Assembly: GCA_016704325.1 (NCBI GenBank)
Contig: JADJAG010000001.1
Span: 513,636-577,635, forward strand
Direction: 5' to 3'
DNA length: 64,000 nt
Origin: Chitinophagaceae bacterium
Lineage (GTDB): Bacteria > Bacteroidota > Bacteroidia > Chitinophagales > UBA10324
Under the pieces are notes generated by a model. That model had not been told where the DNA came from and searched no databases. It saw nothing but the letters and a program-made list of their open reading frames with translations. The position numbers were made by a program, and so were the translations under genes. Of this stretch, positions 37,251 through 48,249 are shown piece after piece. Each line of letters begins with the position of its first letter. Positions within the stretch are counted from its first letter, which is position 1.

Positions 37251-37560
37251 GGTGTATGACAAATTGAATAGGGAATATTGACTTAAGATTTAAGTGTCCG
37301 TGACTTAAGACTCAAGACTCAAGACTCAAGACTTAAGACTTAAGACTTAAGACAAATAGTAACAATCAAATGTCAAAAGAAAATTGAAAAATCAGTTAAA
37401 AAAAGTCAACCTATTTCAGTCACGGACATTGAGTATTGAGTATTGAGTATTAAGTATTTGAGTAAGTAAGTAAAGTAGTGTAGTGTAGTGATTACAGAAT
37501 AGCAAGTGATCGGCTTCGCCGCAGCAATTTAACCATTTAGCCATTTAACAATTTAACCGC
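37251..37560. repeat. MITE-like element, family 1, truncated copy with a nested element
   Basis: It begins GGTGTATGACAAATTGAATA and continues through the nested element (37296-37426). Then come GAGTATTGAGTATTAAG, the core GTGATCGGCTTCGCCGCAGC and the CATTTAGC tandem block, stopping at AATTTAACCGCC without the far terminus. It fills much of the 495-bp gap before the TonB receptor gene. Confidence 0.65.
37296..37426 (+). repeat. Nested element with GTCCGTGACT inverted ends (131 bp)
   Basis: It runs from GTCCGTGACT to AGTCACGGAC, a perfect 10-bp inverted repeat. Inside are about seven tandem CTTAAGACT/CTCAAGACT units, then an AT-rich tail (ATAGTAACAATCAAATG). It interrupts a family 1 element at the same place as the segment at 5188-5285. 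Confidence 0.65.
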
Positions 37561-37679
37561 CATTTGTTAAAGGCTAGTTAAAAGGAGCAGGCCGGGTGTC
37601 CCGAGATCAATTATTAACCATAGATGCCCTATTTTTACCGCTTGCAAAACCGTCTTCATTTCGACCAGTATTCCCATAT

Positions 37680-40283
37680 ATGAAAAAAGTACTTTTCATT
37701 TTCTTGCTGTCCCTATTTTCAGTGGCCATATATGCTCAAAATCCGGCTGCAGGCAAAAGTGGTAATGGTACAGCGCGCCAGATGAGTACCGGTCATTTCT
37801 ATGGCAGAATACTGGATGAAACTTCAGGAAAAGGCATTGAATTCGCAACGATTCAACTTTTTCAAACCGGTTTTGATTCTGTAAAAAAACAACAGAAAAG
37901 AAAATTAGTTACCGGCGCTTTAACAGCTGCCAATGGCGATTTCAGCCTTGAAAATGTTCCGGTGAAAGGTAATTTTCAGTTGCATGTTTCTGCCATCGGA
38001 TATGACTCTCTCAATCGAACCGTAAGTTTTGATCTTAAGACAGGCGGACAACAACAATTTGCATCAGCTGACAAAGACCTCGGCAATATGAAGCTGAAAC
38101 CGCTTGCCATCACCCTTTCCGAAGTGGTTATCACGGATGAGGAACCTATCTTTCAGCTGGAGCTTGATAAGAAAGTGTACAACGTGGAAAAAGACATCTC
38201 CAATGCCGGAGGAACTGCGGAAGATGTGTTAAAGAAAGTACCATCGGTTTTGGTAGATATTGACGGCAATGTAACATTGCGCAATGCAGCTCCGCAAATT
38301 TTTGTAGATGGAAGGCCCACCACACTTACCATTGACCAGATACCTTCTGATGCTATAGAAAAAATAGAAGTGATCACGAACCCATCTGCCAAGTATGATG
38401 CCTCCGGAGGACAATCTGGAATTATCAATATAATTATGAAGAAAAGTCGCCGCATAGGCTATAATGGCAACCTGCGGGCAGGTATTGATAAACGTGGAAA
38501 AGTAAACGCCGGTGGAGATATCAATATTCGCGAAGGAAAAATCAATGTGTTCGCCGGTGCGAATATTAATCAACGCAAATCCATCACCTACAGCAATACA
38601 GAGCGATATAATACCTTCGAAGAACCACAAACAAATATCTTCCAGGTGGATACGCCCATCAACAATAACCAGTTTCTATATGGAAATGGTGGCATAGATT
38701 ATTTTGTGAATAACAGGAATACCATTACACTGAGCGGCTCCTATACACAGGGCAAGTTTAATTCAACTGATAAATTGTTTCTTACTACGGATACACTTGT
38801 TGATGCAGGAATCAGCAGCAGCGAGGCCATACGAAATACAGAAAGTTTCCGGCAATTTCACAATGCAGGTGGTGCATTGCTTTATAAGCACCTCTTTCCA
38901 AAAGAAGGGAAAACGCTGAGTGCTGATGTCAACTACAATAAGAGCAAGAGCGACAACAATTCGAATTACCTGACGCAATATTACGATACACAGGAAAATC
39001 CCATTGGTACATTGGGACAACAACAACAGGAAGGTGGTGGCAGCAACCGGTATATTACCCTTCAATCAGACTATGTTGATCCCATAACCGAAGACATGAA
39101 GGTTGAGGCCGGTGTGCGTGCCGCATTGCGGAATTTCACTTCCCAAAATGAGGTTTCCGTTTTCGATGATTCATTAAATGAGTTTGTCATCGTGCCGGAT
39201 GTAAACAACTATACTTATAACGACCAGGTATATGCAGGCTATGCCACCTTCAGCGGAGTGATTAATAAATTTCAATATAAGGCTGGATTAAGAGTGGAGA
39301 GTTCCTTTTATTCCGGTGTATTGACCGATGGTGATGAAAGCTATAAAAACAATTTTCCGTTAAGCCTTTTTCCAAGTGGTTCGCTCAACTATGAGCTGAA
39401 CCAGCAGAATACATTACAACTCAACTATTCTCGCCGCATCGACCGGCCCACTTTCTTCCAGCTAATGCCTTACACCGACTATTCCGATTCGCTGAATCTG
39501 CAACGCGGAAATCCGGACCTGTTGCCGCAGTTTACCAATACGGTTGAGCTCAACTTCGAAAGGAGTTTTGACAAGTCAAACAGCATACTCACTTCTGCTT
39601 ACTTTAAAGGCACCAATAATAAGATTACCCGTTACCAGGAGTTGGAATATGATTCTTTGCTGATGGAAGAAACTATTATCAGCACTTATGAGAATGCCAA
39701 TTCCAGTTACCTGGTTGGATTGGAACTCACTTCTACCAATTCAATAAAAAAGTGGTTCAGCATATCTACCAATCTAAATCTTTTTCAATCATTTATTGAT
39801 GGCAGTAATATCGAATCCGGACTTACCAACAGTCAGTTTAGCTGGTTTGCCAAGGTGAATGCGTCTTTTAAATTGCCTTTGAGTTTTACGATTCAGGTAT
39901 CCGGTGAATACCAGTCGAAGACTGCAGTGCCGCAATCAGGCGGCGGAGGTGGTGGTGGCCGTGGAATGGGTGGTGGCTTCTTTGGCACCCCTCCGGCTAC
40001 TCTGCAAGGTTATGTAGAACCATTGTATGAAGTAGATATTTCTGTGAAGAAGGAATTTTTCAAAAACAAAGCCACTGCTACGCTGAGCTTTTCAGATATT
40101 TTTGCAACAGACAGATCTGTCACGCATTACGATACCGACTACTTCACGCAAAGTTCTTCCCGCATTCGTGATCCGCAATTTATCCGTTTGAATTTTAGCT
40201 ACAAGTTTGGAAAATTTGATTCTTCCATTTTCAAACGCAAGAACACCAATGGTGGCGAAATGATACAGGATATTGGTGGGTAG
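37680..40283 (+). CDS. TonB-dependent receptor / outer membrane beta-barrel family protein
   Basis: This 867-aa outer membrane protein has a signal peptide (MKKVLFIFLLSLFSVAIYAQ), a carboxypeptidase-regulatory-like domain (about 40-125: GRILDETSGKGIEFATIQLF), and a plug domain (TAEDVLKKVPSVLVDIDGNV; ITNPSAKYDASGGQSGI). The long beta-barrel is of the OMP_b-brl_3 type, ending NFSYKFGKFDSS. A short Gly-rich loop (SGGGGGGGRGMGGGFFG) lies near residue 765. The substrate is unknown; no SusD partner is adjacent. Start at 37680 gives the signal peptide. Confidence 0.9.
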   Translation: MKKVLFIFLLSLFSVAIYAQNPAAGKSGNGTARQMSTGHFYGRILDETSGKGIEFATIQLFQTGFDSVKKQQKRKLVTGALTAANGDFSLENVPVKGNFQLHVSAIGYDSLNRTVSFDLKTGGQQQFASADKDLGNMKLKPLAITLSEVVITDEEPIFQLELDKKVYNVEKDISNAGGTAEDVLKKVPSVLVDIDGNVTLRNAAPQIFVDGRPTTLTIDQIPSDAIEKIEVITNPSAKYDASGGQSGIINIIMKKSRRIGYNGNLRAGIDKRGKVNAGGDINIREGKINVFAGANINQRKSITYSNTERYNTFEEPQTNIFQVDTPINNNQFLYGNGGIDYFVNNRNTITLSGSYTQGKFNSTDKLFLTTDTLVDAGISSSEAIRNTESFRQFHNAGGALLYKHLFPKEGKTLSADVNYNKSKSDNNSNYLTQYYDTQENPIGTLGQQQQEGGGSNRYITLQSDYVDPITEDMKVEAGVRAALRNFTSQNEVSVFDDSLNEFVIVPDVNNYTYNDQVYAGYATFSGVINKFQYKAGLRVESSFYSGVLTDGDESYKNNFPLSLFPSGSLNYELNQQNTLQLNYSRRIDRPTFFQLMPYTDYSDSLNLQRGNPDLLPQFTNTVELNFERSFDKSNSILTSAYFKGTNNKITRYQELEYDSLLMEETIISTYENANSSYLVGLELTSTNSIKKWFSISTNLNLFQSFIDGSNIESGLTNSQFSWFAKVNASFKLPLSFTIQVSGEYQSKTAVPQSGGGGGGGRGMGGGFFGTPPATLQGYVEPLYEVDISVKKEFFKNKATATLSFSDIFATDRSVTHYDTDYFTQSSSRIRDPQFIRLNFSYKFGKFDSSIFKRKNTNGGEMIQDIGG

Positions 40284-40387
40284 GTTTCTTTCGCGAGATC
40301 AGGAAATTCGGCATCGGATTAACGTTTAACACGTTTCCTATTCCTGCATTTGTAGCAGCAATCAGCAGATTTACATAATAACATGAG

Positions 40388-41608
40388 CTAATTTCTGACT
40401 ATCGTTCCGCTTGCAAATAACTGGCCCCAATGCATTCTGTAAAGATAAATTCCGGGCATAAGCGCGGGCATGTGATACGTGATTACTGCGGAAGCCATAA
40501 AATCTTCAGTTGCTATTATCCTTCCCAACACATCATACAATTCAAAATGAATGGGAGCGACAGGTTGGGGCGAAATCTTCATTTGCAGCACATCAGAAAA
40601 GGGATTGGGAAAGACTTCAACATTCACTGATTCTTTTGCAAAGTCTGGTATCCCGGTTGTTTGAAATTCCAACAATGAAAGTAAAGGAAGGTGATCAGAA
40701 GCTGCATGAAGTGCATCGGCCATTTCATCACCTACAGCGGTGTTCGGTGGCCTGTTAATGGAATCGTTGTAGTGATTGCCATCATTGCCAAAAGAAATGG
40801 TACTGCCAGGAATGTAGGAAATACCACCTTGCTCCATCACCGCATTGCTGAACAAGATCATATCAAACCGGTCATCGAGACCTCCTACTACTCCCCCGCC
40901 AAAATTGCGCACCCTTGGAGATTGGGTGTGATACTTTGCATAAGACGGATTGTTGAATACTCCGCTGATGAGAATCGGATCCACCACATGGCCGTCATCT
41001 GTAGCATTGTTCTGCATCAATTTCTGGTAAGCGTCTTCATTCGTATTGTAAATATTGAAATCGCCGCATACGATGAAGTCAGTGCCTGCCGGCAAGGCAT
41101 TAGTTCGTTTTCGTAAACTATCCACTTCCGATGCGCGTTGTGCTTCATCATCATTGGATGAACTTGCTTTCAAATGCACTGCATACAATCTTAATGTATC
41201 ACCGCTTGCTTTGTGCACTACCTTGAATTCATTGATGTCGCGCAAATCCGTTTTAATAGCATGGTTGCTGATAAAATGGAATTTTTCTTTTCGGTAAATC
41301 AGTGCTTTATTCGTGTCAAATCCTGTTATGAAGGTGCCCAGCGAATAGATATCGGCCGAATCATTCATCACATGGGCAACAAATCCCAGTATTCCCTGGT
41401 AGGCCTTCACTTCTTCACATACCAGCAAGTCAGGCTGAAGCGCTTGCATTATTTTTCTGAAATACGGATTGCGGATGGCAGTATCTGCCTGAATGCCTTC
41501 ATAGTTCAGCAGGTTGTAGGAAACAAGGCTGATCGTTTCCTGCGCTTTCGATAATCCCGAAAGTAATATTAACCACAGCAGCATCATGCTGACCATCCAC
41601 TTTTGCAT
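40388..41608 (-). CDS. Secreted endonuclease/exonuclease/phosphatase-family protein with T9SS tail
   Basis: This 406-aa protein has a signal peptide (MQKWMVSMMLLWLILLSGLSKAQ). The EEP fold (DNase I-like) follows, with SYNLLNYEG, VCEEVKAYQGI, YAVHLKASSSNDDE, CGDFNIYNTNED and ASDHLPLL as the metal and catalytic motifs. The C-terminus is a T9SS domain (VEVFPNPFSDVLQMKI to the end). It is probably an exported nuclease or phosphodiesterase. I use the start at 41608 because the longer frame from 41677 lacks a signal sequence. Confidence 0.88.
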   Translation of the reverse strand: MQKWMVSMMLLWLILLSGLSKAQETISLVSYNLLNYEGIQADTAIRNPYFRKIMQALQPDLLVCEEVKAYQGILGFVAHVMNDSADIYSLGTFITGFDTNKALIYRKEKFHFISNHAIKTDLRDINEFKVVHKASGDTLRLYAVHLKASSSNDDEAQRASEVDSLRKRTNALPAGTDFIVCGDFNIYNTNEDAYQKLMQNNATDDGHVVDPILISGVFNNPSYAKYHTQSPRVRNFGGGVVGGLDDRFDMILFSNAVMEQGGISYIPGSTISFGNDGNHYNDSINRPPNTAVGDEMADALHAASDHLPLLSLLEFQTTGIPDFAKESVNVEVFPNPFSDVLQMKISPQPVAPIHFELYDVLGRIIATEDFMASAVITYHMPALMPGIYLYRMHWGQLFASGTIVRN

Positions 41609-41917
41609 AGGCGGAAAATTACAGTTTTTATTTTCTGAATACTGAAAGCTATTTTCCCATCCTCGATGGCAGGTCATAAATTATTCTAGATTGTAACAAA
41701 ATTAAGTAGCACCAAGCCAAGCGTAAATAGTAACTTCCTGAGTTGTTGTTAAATGGTTTGAGAGGATAAAAAAGCACTCCGATTTATTTCTTTGCGGCTC
41801 AGCGTCTTTGCGCTAATTTTATTTTCCTTAATAAAAATTCAAATTGTCGCACATCGGCTCCACCTTTATTGCTTTCATCAATTTGTTTGCGAACTTTATA
41901 CTTCCTATAAAACAATA
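41609..41917. other. Intergenic region, 309 bp, no gene seen
   Basis: No credible gene lies here. A short CTTTGCGGCTCAGCGTCTTTGCGC-type string (about 41790-41815) and an AAATTGTCGCACATC string near 41847 resemble dispersed repeats; the latter may be a decayed family 1 terminus. The region separates two divergent genes and presumably holds both promoters. Confidence 0.5.
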
Positions 41918-42904
41918 ATGACAGAATCAGAATCATCAACCAATGGAATAACTCATGCGGCTGCCGGATCGCCGCCGGCCTTTTCATGGGATGACTGGTA
42001 TGCATCCATTGGCGGCCGCAAGATTAATATTCCGGAAGTAGATGAATACCTCGATAAAATTTACAACGACCAGTACCTCCGCTTTGAAGGCGACACCGCA
42101 ATTCATAAAACAACCTTCGCAAATCCTGAAGCTGCAGCAAAGCTCATCAAAGAAAAAGCGGAATCCTTCGGTGCTGATATTGTTGGCATCTGCGAAATTG
42201 AACCCGGCGATATTTACAAAGGAAAAACCGTAACTGAAAAATATGCCATTGCTGTCGGGCAGCGAATGCGCTGGAGGGCTTTTCAGGTAGTGCCTTCCAA
42301 AGAGGCAGCCATTGAATGCCTTCGCATTTATTATACCCTTGGTGAAACGGTTATTGAACTGGCAAATTTCATCCGTTCGCTGGGTTATGACTGCAAAGTA
42401 GAGCATCCCATCGGTGATAGTGATGTGTTGCATGTGCCTATTGGCTTAAAGGCAGGATTCGGCGAACTTGGGCGTCATGGCTCTATCATACATCCAAAGC
42501 TGGGGCCTTTGTTTCGTATGGGAAGTGTAATCACTTCTTTGCCTATGGCCATAGATCATCCGATTGATGCAGGCATAGCGAAGTTTTGTGATAATTGCAG
42601 GGCCTGCAGAATTTACTGTCCGGCAAAAGCGATTCCCGACGAACGCAATGCAGCGGCTGGAAAAGACCATCTTGGCAACGACCGCTACCAGGTAGATACA
42701 GGCAAATGCTTCCCTTACTTCGCAACACATTATTATTGTTCGGCCTGCTTACCTGTTTGCGTATACAATCACAAAGAATGGGCTAAGGACTTTGAAGGAT
42801 TTGAAACAAAGTTATTTCCGAAAGTAATAATGGAAGATCCGCCACCGCCTGCAGATGATATTGCAGCTGAGAAGCGCCATGAATATCCGCGGCTGAAACG
42901 TTAA
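41918..42904 (+). CDS. RdhA/QueG-like 4Fe-4S protein (putative cobalamin-dependent)
   Basis: This 328-aa protein resembles reductive dehalogenases and QueG. The N-terminal part has AAKLIKEKAESFGADIVGIC. A substrate/cofactor region follows (PIGDSDVLHVPIGLKAGFGELGRHG). Two iron-sulfur motifs come after it: CDNCRACRIYCPA with Cys 224, 227, 230 and 234, and a second set at Cys 264, 274, 277 and 281. In known relatives a corrinoid sits next to two 4Fe-4S clusters. There is no twin-arginine signal, so it is cytoplasmic and unlikely to be a respiratory dehalogenase. The ATG at 41918 is preferred; the in-frame extension from 41792 is not family-like. Confidence 0.75.
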   Translation: MTESESSTNGITHAAAGSPPAFSWDDWYASIGGRKINIPEVDEYLDKIYNDQYLRFEGDTAIHKTTFANPEAAAKLIKEKAESFGADIVGICEIEPGDIYKGKTVTEKYAIAVGQRMRWRAFQVVPSKEAAIECLRIYYTLGETVIELANFIRSLGYDCKVEHPIGDSDVLHVPIGLKAGFGELGRHGSIIHPKLGPLFRMGSVITSLPMAIDHPIDAGIAKFCDNCRACRIYCPAKAIPDERNAAAGKDHLGNDRYQVDTGKCFPYFATHYYCSACLPVCVYNHKEWAKDFEGFETKLFPKVIMEDPPPPADDIAAEKRHEYPRLKR

Positions 42905-42916
42905 AAGAACTGCCTT

Positions 42917-44249
<1,333 letters not shown>

Positions 44250-44303
44250 TTACTTCGTCCCACAAAAAAAAAAAAAAGGGGCCGAGACCAACCCCGCCAC
44301 AAT

Positions 44304-44582
44304 CTAATCAAAATCAATCTGTGTCTTCAGATCAATCTCTTCTAAAATGGCACTTACGCTAAGGCATTCTTCCATCGGGCCTACGTACACCAAGCACTTC
44401 CCTTCCGTATGTACGGTTTGTGCCATCTTTTCGCCCACTTTATATGAACAGTTGATGGCCAGAATCAATTGATAAATCACTTCGTCAAAAGTGTGGTAGT
44501 CATCGTTGAATAGTATTACCCGCGCACCACCTGTTGTATCCGGGCCGGCAACTTTTTCTATGGGAAGTACTTCTGTTTCCAT
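44304..44582 (-). CDS. clpS: ATP-dependent Clp protease adaptor ClpS
   Basis: This 92-aa N-end-rule adaptor delivers substrates to ClpAP or ClpCP. It has the conserved core [19 protein letters not shown] (the N-degron-binding NDD), the segment [17 protein letters not shown] typical of the phylum, and the usual acidic ending. Its stop lies just outside the low-complexity block, so its 3' region is intact. No clpA is adjacent. Confidence 0.92.
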   Translation of the reverse strand: METEVLPIEKVAGPDTTGGARVILFNDDYHTFDEVIYQLILAINCSYKVGEKMAQTVHTEGKCLVYVGPMEECLSVSAILEEIDLKTQIDFD

Positions 44583-44937
44583 TAGCAGAAGGCTAATTTA
44601 AGCACAAAGCTTTAACTACCGTAAAATTTCAGGAATGTTATTCCTTATGATGGAAGAAATGCCTCCGGGGTGTCTTCAAATGAGTTAGAATGTTTTTTAC
44701 GCCGCTTACCCTTCGGCTTCGCTCAGGGTACACGCGCTTGCTTCGAACGAAATCATCCCAATATCGAAGGCAGTATGAAAACACTTCTGTCTAAGCAAAT
44801 TAACTATTCAGGAGGCACCAGGAGGCATCATGAAATTAATCTGAAAAGTTGTTAGTGCTTTTCCTATCGTTTTCCTGCAAGAACAAATTTTATTGTTTTT
44901 TACCTTCGCAATTCCAAAACATCAGAATACAAAATCT
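44583..44937. other. Intergenic region, 355 bp, no gene seen
   Basis: No credible gene or RNA was found. A GGCTTCGCTCAGGGTACACGCG string occurs (about 44710-44735), a common sort of dispersed sequence, but no inverted partner was found. The region lies between the divergent starts of clpS and the NlpE/META gene. Confidence 0.5.
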
Positions 44938-46416
44938 ATGCTCCTGAAAAATTTTACAATCTATCTGCTGCTGCTGAATTTGATACGATTCTCGTTGCCC
45001 GTTTCTGCGCAATCCGGATCATTGCACGAAATAGCCGGACTTTATGCAGGCACTATTCCATGTGCTGATTGTCCGGGCATTCAATATAAAATCAGTTTGT
45101 TGAGAAATGGCACCTATGAAGAAAGCGCACTGTATATCGATCGTTCCAACACACCAATTACATCCGGTGGAAATTATACCATAGAAGACCAATCCATCGT
45201 AAAACTTGGCGGCAACCCTTACAGCATGGGACTGTTCAGAATACTTCCCTCCGGCCTTCAAATGCTGGATGCCGGAGGTAACGAGATAAGGGGAGCATTG
45301 GCAGACCGTTATATACTTACTAAACTTACCCGTTCCATGAAAAACCAGCAAACTAATCAAGACGATATCATCACAGCACCGTTAAATAGAAAAAAGTACC
45401 ACCAGGGCATTACTTTTTATGCTACCGGGAATGAGCCTTCCTGGTCACTTGACATAGCAGCAGGGAAATCGATTCATTTTAAGACCCTGGAAGGGCAGGA
45501 CATGAAAACACCCTTTGCTGAAGGAATAAAGGCGATGGATCAGCATATCACTTTATTTAACCTGCAAACAGAAGCAGGAACCCTGAGTATTCAGATTCAG
45601 CAGGAAGAATGTATTGACAACATGAGTGGTATTAGACATCCTTTCCGTTTAATAATTGATGTAAGGAATAATAATGAAAATGAAACACGCCATTATGAAG
45701 GTTGCGGTACCTATGTACCTGGCTATGGACTTGAGGGAAAATGGACTTTGAAAAAAACCGGCACAGTGGAAGCCGATGAAAAGGAATATCAGCGCGGACT
45801 TCCATTCCTGGAAATTAATGTAGACAGTTCAAGCTACTCCGGCTTTGCCGGCTGTAACCGGTTCATGGGCAAAATTAGCAGCATAGAAAGAGGGCTGATC
45901 CGCATTAATGACGGTGCCATTACCATGATGGCTTGCCCGGATATGGAGCGTGAGCAAGCCTTTCTTTCTGCTTTACGAATTACTACACATTACAAAATAG
46001 CCGATGGTGAGCTCGTGCTTTCCAATCCTGATAAAACCATTTTGGTATTGAAACAAACGCCAGCGTCTGTTCCGATAGGCTACAGGGTGATTGATCTTTG
46101 GGTTTTGGAAAGCATAAACGGAAAAAAAGCAGATCCAAAAAACTATCCGAAAGAATTACCCCGGATTGAAATAAACAGTCAAATGAAGCTCATGGGAAAC
46201 GCGGGCTGTAATAATATAAATGGCACTGTGGAAGCCGATGAAAAGACTATTAAAATCACTGCAATAATGATGACAAAGATGGCGTGTCCGGCTGCCGCAG
46301 AAGAAACTGAATTTGTGAATGCACTTCAGGGTGCCAACAGCTATCAAGTCGAAAATAATCGTTTGTCCCTGATGAAAAATGGCCAGGAAACCCTGGTATT
46401 CAGGAAAACAGACTGA
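44938..46416 (+). CDS. Secreted four-domain protein: NlpE-N, lysozyme-inhibitor-like, two META domains
   Basis: This 492-aa protein has a signal peptide (to SLPVSAQ). An NlpE N-terminal domain at about 25-125 shows YAGTIPCADCPGIQYKISLL with the CxxC motif. A second domain at about 150-285 (GITFYATGNEPSWSLDIAAG) resembles the COG3650/MliC group. Two META (HslJ-like) domains follow at about 300-380 and 385-490, each with a GCN motif and a late MACP motif. NlpE and META proteins are linked to envelope stress and copper or heat. The exact role is unknown. It is preceded by 355 bp without a gene. Confidence 0.82.
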   Translation: MLLKNFTIYLLLLNLIRFSLPVSAQSGSLHEIAGLYAGTIPCADCPGIQYKISLLRNGTYEESALYIDRSNTPITSGGNYTIEDQSIVKLGGNPYSMGLFRILPSGLQMLDAGGNEIRGALADRYILTKLTRSMKNQQTNQDDIITAPLNRKKYHQGITFYATGNEPSWSLDIAAGKSIHFKTLEGQDMKTPFAEGIKAMDQHITLFNLQTEAGTLSIQIQQEECIDNMSGIRHPFRLIIDVRNNNENETRHYEGCGTYVPGYGLEGKWTLKKTGTVEADEKEYQRGLPFLEINVDSSSYSGFAGCNRFMGKISSIERGLIRINDGAITMMACPDMEREQAFLSALRITTHYKIADGELVLSNPDKTILVLKQTPASVPIGYRVIDLWVLESINGKKADPKNYPKELPRIEINSQMKLMGNAGCNNINGTVEADEKTIKITAIMMTKMACPAAAEETEFVNALQGANSYQVENNRLSLMKNGQETLVFRKTD

Positions 46417-46481
46417 GGTATTGCTGATGAAAGTTATGGGCATATAACCGAAACCATCAGCTCCCTTTCACTGCATCAGAC

Positions 46482-46511
46482 TTTGAACTCCCAAGTTCCC
46501 TCCTATCTTTG
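46482..46511 (+). promoter_or_regulatory. Promoter of uppP-truB
   Basis: TTTG at 46482-46485 and TATCTTTG at 46504-46511 are separated by 18 nt, a good fit to the Bacteroidota -33/-7 pattern. The start codon of uppP is 109 nt downstream, giving a leader of about 100 nt. Confidence 0.55.
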
Positions 46512-46620
46512 CCGCCGTTTATTTCGAAGTAAAGCCGGTTAGAAGAAAACTTCAAATACTTACTGCTTCAGGCTTTGCGTCGAACTATGCACACGAATTC
46601 TTGTTAAACCGATACCATAA

Positions 46621-47427
46621 ATGACCATCCTGCAAGCCATCATCCTGGCCATTGTTGAAGGAATTACCGAGTTTCTTCCCATCTCATCTACCGGGCATAT
46701 GATCATCGCTTCTACTTTCATGGGCATTCACAATGATGACTTTGTGAAGATGTTTGAAGTAGTCATACAGTTCGGAGCCATTCTTTCTGTCCTGGTATTA
46801 TACTGGAGAAAATTTTTGCCGGGGGATAAACCGTTGGCCGAATGGTTTTCCTTTTACCTGAAATTACTGGTAGCTTTTATTCCTTCCGCCTTCTTTGGCT
46901 TCCTATTCCATTCATACATTAAAGAGATGATAGGTAGTGTGACGATCGTAGCCGTTTCGATGCTTGCCGGTGGCATCATCCTCCTTTTCATTGATAAAAT
47001 TTTCAAAGACTCTGAAGACGCAGCGGAACAACCCATCTCATTTCCAATGGCATTTAAAATAGGATTGTTCCAGGTAATCAGCATGATTCCCGGAGTTTCC
47101 CGTTCGGCCGCTACAATAATTGGCGGTATGAGTCAAAAACTCAGCAGGAAACAGGCTGCCGAGTTTTCCTTTTTTCTTGCCGTACCAACCATGGCAGCAG
47201 CTTCCCTGCTCGACTTGCTGGATTACTACCAGCATATTACTTCGGAAACACTAGTACCGTTGGCTGTTGGATTCGTGGTAGCATTCATTGTTGCCATGAT
47301 TGCCATTAAAGCATTTGTCGGATTTTTGACAAAACATGGTTTCAAATTATTCGGATATTACCGCATTGTGGCAGGCGCGATTTTGCTCCTTTTGATTGCC
47401 ATGGGAGTAAATCTTCAAATGATATGA
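46621..47427 (+). CDS. uppP: Undecaprenyl-diphosphatase
   Basis: This 268-aa membrane phosphatase regenerates undecaprenyl phosphate for cell-wall and glycan synthesis. The active-site motifs are [16 protein letters not shown] and [13 protein letters not shown], with about eight hydrophobic segments. The stop overlaps the truB start by 4 bp (ATGA), so the two are co-translated. The class is BacA/UppP, as known for bacitracin resistance. Confidence 0.95.
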   Translation: MTILQAIILAIVEGITEFLPISSTGHMIIASTFMGIHNDDFVKMFEVVIQFGAILSVLVLYWRKFLPGDKPLAEWFSFYLKLLVAFIPSAFFGFLFHSYIKEMIGSVTIVAVSMLAGGIILLFIDKIFKDSEDAAEQPISFPMAFKIGLFQVISMIPGVSRSAATIIGGMSQKLSRKQAAEFSFFLAVPTMAAASLLDLLDYYQHITSETLVPLAVGFVVAFIVAMIAIKAFVGFLTKHGFKLFGYYRIVAGAILLLLIAMGVNLQMI

Positions 47428-48116
47428 CACTGGAGGAAATACGTTCCGGGGCGGTGCTCTTGTTTGACAAACCTTTTGACTGGTCGTCGTTTGATGTGGT
47501 GAACAAAGTGAAACGCTGGACCAAAGCCAAGGTAGGCCATGCCGGCACGCTTGACCCCTATGCCACAGGTCTGCTGATACTTTGTACCGGCAAGTTCACC
47601 AAACGAATCCCCGAATTCCAGGACACCCATAAGGAATACACCGGTACCATGGTGCTTGGGGCAACTACCCCAAGCTATGACCGCGAAAAAGAAATAGATC
47701 AGCGCTTTGATACCAGTGCAATAACAGTGAACATGGTAGCAGAACTGCCATCACAATTTATAGGTGACATCATGCAATCTCCGCCCATCTTTTCAGCAAT
47801 CTATGTGAATGGAAGAAGGGCTTACAAGAAAGCCCGTTCCGGACATGACTTCGAAATTGAAAAACGAAAAGTATCGCTATATGAATTTGAGATCACTGCA
47901 ATCAGGTTGCCGGAAGTTGATTTCAGGATTGTTTGCGGAAAAGGATTCTATGTACGATCACTGGTGAGCGATTTCGGGAAGGCACTTAACAATGGAGCTT
48001 ACCTTTCTGCATTGCGAAGAACACGCATTGGCAATTACCATGTAAAAGATGCCTGGACTATTGAACAGTTCACCACATACGTGCATGGTGAAGAACAAAA
48101 AGCAAAAGATCTCTAA
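47424..48116 (+). CDS. truB: tRNA pseudouridine(55) synthase
   Basis: This 230-aa enzyme makes pseudouridine 55 in the T-loop of tRNAs. It has the catalytic block [16 protein letters not shown] with Asp in [24 protein letters not shown] at the start and [14 protein letters not shown] later. It lacks a PUA extension, as is common in the phylum. It overlaps uppP by 4 bp. Confidence 0.95.
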   Translation: MTLEEIRSGAVLLFDKPFDWSSFDVVNKVKRWTKAKVGHAGTLDPYATGLLILCTGKFTKRIPEFQDTHKEYTGTMVLGATTPSYDREKEIDQRFDTSAITVNMVAELPSQFIGDIMQSPPIFSAIYVNGRRAYKKARSGHDFEIEKRKVSLYEFEITAIRLPEVDFRIVCGKGFYVRSLVSDFGKALNNGAYLSALRRTRIGNYHVKDAWTIEQFTTYVHGEEQKAKDL

Positions 48117-48249
48117 TTGTGATGTGGTACTGCAACAAATAAAAACGATTTCAATACAGTAATTTTGAAGCTACATTCAGTATTTCTTTATCCTGCTGAG
48201 TTACTTTCGCATCTAACCCGATAAAAATATATACGCGCTTTAACCACTA

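Noticed and set aside
44670..44855. 61-codon plus-strand frame before the NlpE/META gene
   Set aside because: No family features, low-complexity repeat-like DNA, and no start signal.
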